From Myrica gale (lineage: Eukaryota > Streptophyta > Magnoliopsida > Fagales > Myricaceae): a stretch of 64,000 nucleotides of DNA. The stretch spans positions 7,462,001 through 7,526,000 of the forward strand of contig OZ005618.1 in NCBI GenBank assembly GCA_963930655.1, given 5' to 3'. This document shows, in pieces, positions 56,760 to 64,000 of this stretch. The translations under genes and the position numbers were made by a program. The first letter of the stretch is position 1. Every line of letters starts with the position of its first letter. The notes beneath the pieces were generated by a model that did no database searches, had not been told where the DNA came from, and saw only the letters and a list, made by a program, of their open reading frames with translations.

Positions 56760-57330
56760 ACTTTACCTGGTGACTTTTGTTGAATCGAGCAATTTGATAA
56801 AGGCTTTGGATGAGGTTACAGTTGAAGTTTAGGCTTGTTTTTCATTTCTTGAGAAACAATATTTTCACAACTACCGCTATCAATCACAATGGTCCATACA
56901 TTATCAAGAGCCTTACATCTGAGTCTTTTGGGTCATGAAACTTTCCCTTTTCTCATGTTCAACCTCCACTCTACTTGCCATTTTGGACAAGCATTATAAT
57001 GATAACCAATTTGTTCGCACTTGAAACAAGAACCAGAGTTAGTTGTCTGAACGGATTGATTTCCAATTCGACCAATATAAGTTAGCTTTGCAAAGTCTTG
57101 GGATTACCACGAGGATTAGAAATAGTACCTCCACTACGTGTAGAAGTCACTTTTTTTTATAAAAGCTTTGAACTTCCTGTGAACTTTTTGGCACCGATCA
57201 AGTTTAGCCTCCACCTGAAATTATTTTCTTGCTATATTCTAGAGCTAGTAAACAAATTCTTCCAATGGATTTTGGGTCAATGATGTTGCTTAGAAAACCA
57301 AAAGTTCATCATCTTCCATAAACTTGATAG
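56760..57330 (-). pseudogene. Retroelement gag remnant with CCHC zinc knuckle
   Basis: On the minus strand a CCHC knuckle reads CFKCEQIGYHYNAC (C-x2-C-x4-H-x4-C). Upstream is a Gln/Asn-rich segment with NQSVQTTNSGS, and downstream a short region with stops. This looks like a Gypsy-type gag. No protease, reverse transcriptase or LTR was found next to it. Confidence 0.6.
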
Positions 57331-57445
57331 AATCTCCTTGAAGTTTGAAACTGAAACTTCCCTTGCAGTACTTCACTGGTTTCTGAGTTTATCTGCGGTA
57401 AAACTTGATAGAATTGCCTTTTGGTCTCGCGTTTTGCTCACTTCC

Positions 57446-58951
57446 ATGGCTGTTACTCGTAATAGTATTTGGAGTTTCCGTTCTTTTTGCTACATCATCG
57501 GACTCCTGTGTGTCTTCTCGTTCCTCTCAGTCTATTGGTGTCGCTGCCCAGGGCCATGCAATTCCCATTACCAAGCATGGGAGCCAAAGCAGAAACAAAC
57601 TATTAACCTCCTTGCATTCCCTTCTGCATGGAATCGTATTGCCTTTCCCTCTGAACAGCCTCTGAAACTCCTTAAGATCGCAGTCTTTGTTAAGAAATGG
57701 CCTCATAGATCTCATGCTGGGGGTCTTGAACGGCACGCCTTAACCCTCCACCTTGGACTTGCCAAAAGAGGCCACGAGATTCACATCTTCACCACTTTTC
57801 CCTCAAACTCCTCCTTCCTGAGATATCCGGTAAGCAATTTATATTTTCACATCTCAAAACCAACAGCTGGGGGTTTTCTGGACCAAGATTCAGTTTGGAA
57901 GCAATTTCATACTCAAAACTCAACTGGGAGGCCATTTGATGCGGTCCACAGCGAAAGTGTTGCGCTCAGGCATACACGAGCCCGGTATCTCAATAACTTA
58001 GCTGTTAGTTGGCATGGGATTGCATATGAAACCTTTCATTCTGACATCATTCAAGAACTTTTGCGAGCTCCTGAAGAACCTCAGGCACACGCATTAGCTG
58101 AAAGAGCTACCAAGGTTGTTGAAGAGGTAAAGTTCTTCCCGAGATACGCCCATCATGTTGCTACAAGTGATCATGCTGGAGATATCTTGAAAAGAATATA
58201 TATGATCCCTGAAGAACGAGTTCATATTATTCTGAACGGTGTAGATGAGGCGGTTTTCAAGCCTGAAGTTTCGAAGGGAGAGGAATTTAGGCGAAAGTTA
58301 GACATTCCAGATTCTAAGTCATTGGTTCTAGGAATGGCTGGGAGATTGGTAAGGGACAAAGGATACCCATTAATGTTTGAAGCTCTGACGCAGATGTTTA
58401 AGGAAAATGCAACGTTTCGGGAAACCAGTGTTGTTCTTGTTGCTGGGGATGGTCCTTGGGCTGCAAGATACAGAAATCTTGGGGAAAATGTACGGGTTCT
58501 GGGGCCGCTGGATCAAACTCAACTGAAGATGTTTTACAATGCTATTGATATTTTTGTAAACCCAACTCTCCGAGCTCAGGGGTTGGATCATACTCTGTTG
58601 GAAGCAACGCTCTCAGGTAAGCCACTAATGGCTACGAGGCTGGCCAGCATTACAGGGTCCGTGATTGTTGGCACGAAAATCGGATATACATTTTCACCAA
58701 CGGTTACTTCATTGAAAGGCGCCCTCTATAGAGCTTGGATTGATAGCAGAGAAGTCTGGGAGCAGAAAGGGCATGCTGCTTTGCAGAGAGGTTTGATGTT
58801 GTTCACTGCCAATAAGATGGCTTCCGCCTACGAGAGACTATTCCTTTGCATATCCAACAATATTTACTGTCAATACCAGACACCATTCAATTCCAACGGT
58901 AGCATGAGCCTAATAACAAATTCTGAAAGAGGTTTGAGAAGCAACAATTGA
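57446..58951 (+). CDS. GT4-type (GT-B fold) glycosyltransferase, single exon
   Basis: 501 residues from the ATG at 57446 (MAVTRNSIWS). The frame is open 36 codons further upstream, but that extension overlaps retroelement-derived sequence and the family starts here. A membrane anchor at about residues 13-31 (FCYIIGLLCVFSFLSVYW) indicates a type II Golgi or ER protein. The GT-B N-domain shows HAGGLERHALTLHLGLAKRG and an HGIAYE segment. The C-domain has HIILNGVDEAVFKP, GMAGRLVRDKGYP, VAGDGPWAARYRNLG and the acidic loop NPTLRAQGLDHTLLEATLSG. In Arabidopsis, proteins of this type (I recall the At1g75420/At1g19710 pair) are annotated only as UDP-glycosyltransferase superfamily members. Donor and acceptor are not evident. 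The gene looks intact. Confidence 0.9.
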   Translation: MAVTRNSIWSFRSFCYIIGLLCVFSFLSVYWCRCPGPCNSHYQAWEPKQKQTINLLAFPSAWNRIAFPSEQPLKLLKIAVFVKKWPHRSHAGGLERHALTLHLGLAKRGHEIHIFTTFPSNSSFLRYPVSNLYFHISKPTAGGFLDQDSVWKQFHTQNSTGRPFDAVHSESVALRHTRARYLNNLAVSWHGIAYETFHSDIIQELLRAPEEPQAHALAERATKVVEEVKFFPRYAHHVATSDHAGDILKRIYMIPEERVHIILNGVDEAVFKPEVSKGEEFRRKLDIPDSKSLVLGMAGRLVRDKGYPLMFEALTQMFKENATFRETSVVLVAGDGPWAARYRNLGENVRVLGPLDQTQLKMFYNAIDIFVNPTLRAQGLDHTLLEATLSGKPLMATRLASITGSVIVGTKIGYTFSPTVTSLKGALYRAWIDSREVWEQKGHAALQRGLMLFTANKMASAYERLFLCISNNIYCQYQTPFNSNGSMSLITNSERGLRSNN

Positions 58952-59955
58952 ATAAAGTTCCTTCAAGTGCCACTGCTGTTTGGACTTAATAAACCAGGGG
59001 AGAGTTGCTTAGCTCTGTGCAGTATTTTACCTCGTGCCGTTTTGGGTAGGAGCAGGGGAAGGTGTAAAACTCTAAGCCATCGAAGTTCCAATGGCGTTCA
59101 TTTATTTAGACTTCCTAAAGCTTAACTATGGTTGAGATAATGCAGCATTTTGAAAGTTAGCAGCCAAGGAATAAGAAGAACTCTGTTTCAAAGAAGCAGA
59201 GGCTTTTGATCGAGCCTAGAGCCACAACGATGAGAAAGGTGAAGTCCATAGCAGATGTGAATTGTAATGAAAGTGAGGGCAGAAGCCAAGCTCGACCTTT
59301 CCTAGTTATTTTGGCAGAAATTTTAGTTCTGTGCTTTCAATCCCAGCTAGGTATTTGTGTTTCAGCAACTTGATATTTTTTTGTGAATTTTTACTCTTCT
59401 GCAATTATCTTCCCTAAGAAGTGCGACATTTGTTTAATTTTAGTGCTGTCAAAGTAAGAACAGTACTTGCAGTGAATTTGATGGAATACAAGATATTCTC
59501 ATACCCGACCTGTCCATATTTATCTCCAATAGACAATCATAGCATGCAAGAGAAAAAAACTAAAATAGGCATAGAAATCTGTCCTTGAACCGCCAAGCAT
59601 TTTTATATACACATATGCATGGAACAACTTGAGGCCCTTTTATCCGTACATTAGCACAATTACAAGCCTTAAAAGAGCATATAAACAATGTCCAACTATG
59701 GTTGCTCATTTTTTCGTTTTTATGCTACATTGGGTTCTTATTTATACTGCAGATCTTCCATGCCTTGTACCAAATCTCCATGTATTCCTGCATACAGAAC
59801 AGAGAGGTTAGAAATGGTTTATAAGAAGGGATGCAAATTAGATGTGAGGATTCTTTGAGAAAGCTTTGTAAAGCATTAACATGAAAAGGGCTCATTTTAC
59901 CATCTTCATACCTTGAGCACTGATGGAGAATTGTTATGCCTATGAAGGCAAGGTC
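58952..59955. other. Spacer between convergent genes
   Basis: Contains the 3' UTR of the glycosyltransferase and of the next gene, which is on the opposite strand. No other coding frame. Confidence 0.55.
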
Positions 59956-61472
59956 CTAATAATAAAGTGAACCTGCAGAAAATGAAAATTAGCCGAGTAT
60001 GAAGATGTTCGTATAATCGAAGACATGTATATCAATTGATTTACGATAGAAACGGCATCCACAACATTGCTACCTTGCCACCAATTTCCTCGCGATGCGC
60101 TGTTTGAGGTGTTTCCATTTGGATCATCTTCTCCAGATTCCTTGAACAAATTATTCATCACAAAGATATGACCATAATCAGTTTTACCTATAATTTACCA
60201 ACTATTCGAGCTGACAATGTCTTAGTACCAAATGTGTATCAATGGTGACATGATAGAGACTCACTACATTGTACGATCCAGATGACTGGGTACTTGGGGA
60301 CTGGGAATAGATGTCTTGCCCACCGTAGTACAGAGATGAACTTAGATGACATGGTTCCATCCTTTCTTCCTGGAAAATTGAACCCCTGTCCTTATTGGGG
60401 ATGCTGTAGCATGCTCCCCCCTTACTGATAGCTACATACAGTTGGAGAAAAATGCATAGCCTTAAGGGATACTGTCCAGACATATTGCTTAAATATCAAT
60501 GTACTCAGAATTCTGGAGATTGCAAGGAAGATAATCTATAATTAGACGACCGCAAAATATGAACATGCATCCTATTGTTAGAAATGAAGGTTCCAAGACT
60601 TTTAGCTCTTTTGAACATAGGAACTACTTTGGTAAGCAAATAAACTAGTTATAATTTTGTACGACTTTGCAGAAGAAGAAACAATACAGGAGGAGAGAGG
60701 GAGAGAGAAGAGGAGAGAGAGAGAAGAGAGTTCAGCTTAAATGACATGAAACTAGACAGCAGGTGCTATTAAAGAAAATCTCCGCTCCAAAATGAAGTTC
60801 AATATATTCTGCATTCCTGAAAGAAACACGGAAGAACAGAAAAAGAAATTAAAATGAGCCTCGATAATGAACCTTGAGTTCCTTGTTTCATTTCCCACGT
60901 TTGATTTCCCGAGTGTTTTTGCCAAGTTCCTATCGCCCCACTGCTGAAAGAGTTCTTCCCAGCCACCTGAAATTACAAAAGCAGATTTTAGATATGGTCC
61001 CAGAGCCACCCAATGAAACCTCTGGTATGATCTTCCAGTGAGGAAGATGCTGAAATTGCATACTAACCTCCTCCATTTTACACGATTTTCAAACAATGAA
61101 TTAGAAACACTTCATTCATCTCGTGAAATTAGAAAAAAAAAAAAAAGTAGGTTTTAGAGTGACGACTAAGGAGAGAGGAAATGAAACACGAACAATATGC
61201 AGAGGTCCATATAGGCGCAAAATATATGGAAACAAAAAACGACAAACAGAGACATAAAAGCGGAACAAGAAACTGAAGAAGTTCCAAATTCTGACCAATT
61301 CAATAAGAAACAACAGAACAAATATGTGAAACTCAAAACTGTAAGACAATACCTTTGATGGAGGCGGAAAAATTGATGCAAAAGTTCCTGTCGACGCTGA
61401 TGGTGGCAACTCCTTGGCACCAAAAAGATCTGTCAAGGAGGAAGGTGAACAACCCTGCTTCTTACTCTCCAT
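59956..61472 (-). CDS. Plant-specific small protein of unknown function, five exons (C-terminal WWQGSLYY)
   Basis: Exons (minus strand): 61472-61353, 60966-60873, 60431-60265, 60140-60074 and a 17-nt terminal exon 59972-59956. All introns are GT-AG and phases fit, giving 154 residues. Exon 1 starts MESKKQGCSPSSLTDLFGAKE and ends ASIFPPPSK. Exon 3 contains EERMEPCHLSSSLYYGGQD followed by IYSQ. Exons 4 and 5 join to SRGNWWQGSLYY. I recall these three motifs (FGAKE to FPPPSK, the PCHLSSS-YYGGQD block and the GNWWQGSLYY end) from a conserved plant family of small, disordered, uncharacterised proteins. I cannot give a name or role. The tiny last exon restores the expected C-terminus, which supports the model. 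A further exon-like piece at about 60765-60815 could be an alternative end. Confidence 0.8.
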
Positions 61473-61693
61473 TATCTTTCTTTTTTCAACACAACAAATG
61501 ACCAAAACTGCCTCCAAAAACCAAGAGATTCAAACCAAAAGAAGACCCAGTTGAATGAAACAATCAAGATTTGCAGAGAAAGAAAGCACAGTGGAAGAAG
61601 TGCTCTTGAAAGATCAGAGTATGTGAGATGAACCTAAATTGCTTCACAAACTCCCAGTTTTATAGTGACACTCCTACAGAAGACGGCACTGGC

Positions 61694-63636
61694 CGTGCCG
61701 CCAGTGGCTGAACCAGGAATGAAAACCAACCCGGGCGAACTTTTACAGCAAAATCTCTGAAATTTTTTTTCATACGTAATGTAAATAATTATCTTAGAGT
61801 TACAATATCAAAACATTAAAGACTAAAAACATTAAAAATATTGAATTACACATACCGTACTATGTACTACGACTGAGAGGGGACAATTGGATCCTACGGT
61901 TGTGCATCTTCTGAAAATGTTGCAAAATGGTTTCGTTCTCAAAATGACTTCGTTCTCAATTGTGAAAATCACATTTATATGGATAAATATGTACTAACTT
62001 TTCGGACTTTTCGAAATCTCTATATTATAAGGTGATTTTAATTGCTAAATTTTTAAGGTGTTTAAAATTTTAAAGTGTTAGTTAGTAAAAGAGTGATAGA
62101 AAATATAAAATTAAATTGTGGATTGGCAAGAAATTACATAAATTAATATGTGAAAATCACATTTATTGATAAATATGTTTAAGTGGATTACAATATTTAT
62201 TTAGTAAAAAATTAAACACGTGACTTGTATATCTAATTTTTAACCATTAAGGCAGACAATAAATGGATAATTCATAATTTTCATTTGACTATTGAAGGGA
62301 TTTTTTTTGCTGCGCAAATTATAAACTTCACGAGTTTATATCGAGATTATTAGAGTTGTTTTTCTTGAAGGCAGAGGAGTTGCTTGCATGTGTGATTCCT
62401 TGGGATGCAATTCTCTAAATGCTAGCCGATCGTTTAAAATAGAAAGTCAAGATTCTTCCACGTTAGCAATTACCGAAAAATTTTAAAAATTGTTGAAGAT
62501 CTTCATCTCATGTAAAGGGACTTTTATGTTCTTTATTTTTTTCACATTTTTCTCGATATCAAGTGCTAAATTATTTATATTTTTTCTCATAAACTCAAGC
62601 TGGATTTGTCAATCATACAATGAAATAATTTAATTATTCGACAGAAACATCTCCATTGAACATTTCGTGTCCTCAAATTACCCCGCTCGTCTACTATCAG
62701 CATTGGTGTCTGGTGGGCGGCGGCATACTGATGCAATTATCTAGTCACCGTTCACCAACATTGATTGATTTTTTATGGCATTATTAAAGAAAAACTCGCT
62801 AAAAAAAAGAAAAAGTATTCAGAATTTGTGGTGTTACAGCCAATTTAGTTTTAAAAAAAAACTAAATTCAATATTCTAAAATTTAAATTTCCTCAAAATT
62901 TTAACACTCAACCCACCCTACAAAAAAAATTGTTTTTCTCTTTTAAAAGGAAAATCTCGATAAGCCCTCAAGTTATCCAATATTCCACTCCGGTCCTTCT
63001 TCCACATAATTCCTGTTGAAAAATCCCTTCTTAAGCTTTTCAAGCAAAAAAAGCCAACGAGGTGAAAAAGGAGCCAAGACCCCTTGCTTCACCAGAAAAG
63101 GCTCGTTGATATTCTCACTCGGGAACATTAATTCGTTCGCTTTGCCTCACTCTCCACCTTTCGTTGGTGTACGTCAGTTGACAACACGTCCTATCTGTCA
63201 ATGTCAACGACCAAATTCAGTCGTAAGGTCCAAAGCACCAGACAGATATGGATGATAATGCAATGCAATGCAAGCAGGACGAATTTGGTTGCCTCTTTCA
63301 TAAATGATCGAGTACTATAATATTTTTAGAAAAAAAAATCACTACAACAATAATCTATACAAAAATATCCAAGTGGCAAGTACAACTATTTTTTTCCTAA
63401 GGAAAAAAGTACGAGTTTTTTTATACACTAATAGTCAATCGCTCTGAACCTGTTCGCTGCATTTACGACATGGATAGCACTGTGCAATCCCCGGGCGGCC
63501 AGCGTACTTTCTCAAGGCAGTCGTGGTGAACTTTTTTTATTTTTAAAAAAAATATACATGATTTGTTTTTTTTCAGGGGCGGACCCCGGGCGGCCGCCCA
63601 GGTTCGCCCGGGCCTGGATCCGCCCCTGCGTGCCGC
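61694..63636. mobile_element. Defective hAT transposon, 1.93 kb, with exact 8-bp target duplication
   Basis: The element (61702-63628) begins CAGTGGCTGAACCAGG and ends, inverted, CAGGGGCGGATCCAGG. CGTGCCGC flanks it exactly (61694-61701 and 63629-63636). The left 260 bases match the left end of the hAT element at 32317. No transposase domain remains. A 79-codon frame at 63016-63255 has no recognised motif. It lies about 230 bases upstream of the start codon of the preceding minus-strand gene and may affect its promoter. Confidence 0.88.
63574..63628. repeat. GC-rich palindrome at the right end of the hAT element
   Basis: The 55-bp terminus is nearly self-complementary: CAGGGGCGGA on the left pairs with TCCGCCCCTG on the right, with CCCGGGC-type blocks between. 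The same GC-rich subterminal block occurs in altered form at the right end of the other hAT copy (about 33916-33963). Confidence 0.8.
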
Positions 63637-64000
63637 CCATGTGCCATCATAACCAAAAAAAAATGAAGAAAGGCGGCGTCCTTTACAGTATTTTACCAGA
63701 TTTCATTTCCAAAATATATTAGAAATTCGGAAAATTTCCAAGAGCTTTCTCAGCACTCTACTCCTACTGTCACTCTCTGTTCTCTTCATATAATATCATA
63801 TCATCGTCTTTTTTTCTCCACGAAAAATAAGGGATAAGTGACACGTGGGGTCCATATCTAATCCCAACTGGGCTTACGATTCTTAGCCATCTGTGTACCT
63901 GCGGATAATTGCAGTTTGCCCTCTGCAAGAAATCGGAATCTTAGAACTCTCTGTTCATTTCCCCTTAACTCTTTAACCTTTATCCGACCCTATTTCCCTC
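63637..64000. other. Spacer to the window end
   Basis: No gene seen. A CACGTG sits near 63842 and TC-rich sequence near the window edge could be the start of a leader, but there is too little to call. Confidence 0.4.

Noticed and set aside
60752-61096. Separate 114-codon minus-strand gene
   Set aside because: It spans exon 2 and intron of the five-exon gene in a different frame; only a possible alternative exon remains.

Overview
The window is nuclear DNA of a flowering plant, most likely a woody rosid dicot. The genes have GT-AG introns and AT-rich, transposon-filled spacers. Families seen include class I small heat-shock proteins, UGT76-type glucosyltransferases, a coiled-coil NB-LRR receptor, COPT copper transporters and a plant universal stress protein. 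The solo-LTR repeats with CGCTCGAGCG-type motifs remind me of Fagales genomes, but that is only an impression. No prokaryotic or viral gene organisation is present.

Layout. 0-17 kb: a class I sHSP cluster on the minus strand (two intact genes at 1.5 and 4.2 kb, two decayed copies at 15.4 and 16.3 kb). It is interrupted by a Mutator-type element at the window start, a dead Copia element carrying two nested MITEs (5.2-7.6 kb), a UGT pseudogene plus one intact two-exon UGT (7.6-10.9 kb) whose intron holds mitochondrial rRNA-derived DNA, and a 2.9 kb Mutator-type element (11.1-14.0 kb) with a 10-bp target duplication that appears to split a coding exon and carries exon-like sequence. 17.3-20.9 kb: a single-exon CNL resistance gene with a 3' frameshift. 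22.4-25.2 kb: a second UGT pseudogene whose intron holds a perfect solo LTR. 27-35 kb: two intronless COPT copper transporter genes in direct orientation, the second with a defective hAT element about 300 bp upstream. 35-42 kb: gene-free, ending in a 1.6 kb solo LTR with two tRNA-like modules. 42.9-44.9 kb: a five-exon gene for a plant-specific protein of unknown function. 49-53 kb: a degenerate Copia element. 55.4-61.5 kb: a gene-dense block with a four-exon USP gene, a single-exon GT4-type glycosyltransferase, and a five-exon gene for another plant-specific protein. 61.7-63.6 kb: a second defective hAT element with an exact 8-bp target duplication.

Function. No operon or dedicated pathway is visible. 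The content is typical accessory plant DNA: stress response (sHSP, USP), xenobiotic or hormone conjugation (UGT), immunity (CNL) and copper uptake (COPT), shaped by tandem duplication, decay and transposon insertion. Intron boundaries were assigned by eye from GT-AG signals and reading-frame continuity. The best leads are the 11-14 kb Mutator-type element, the tRNA-like pair inside the LTR, the mitochondrial rRNA piece in the UGT intron, and the CNL frameshift.
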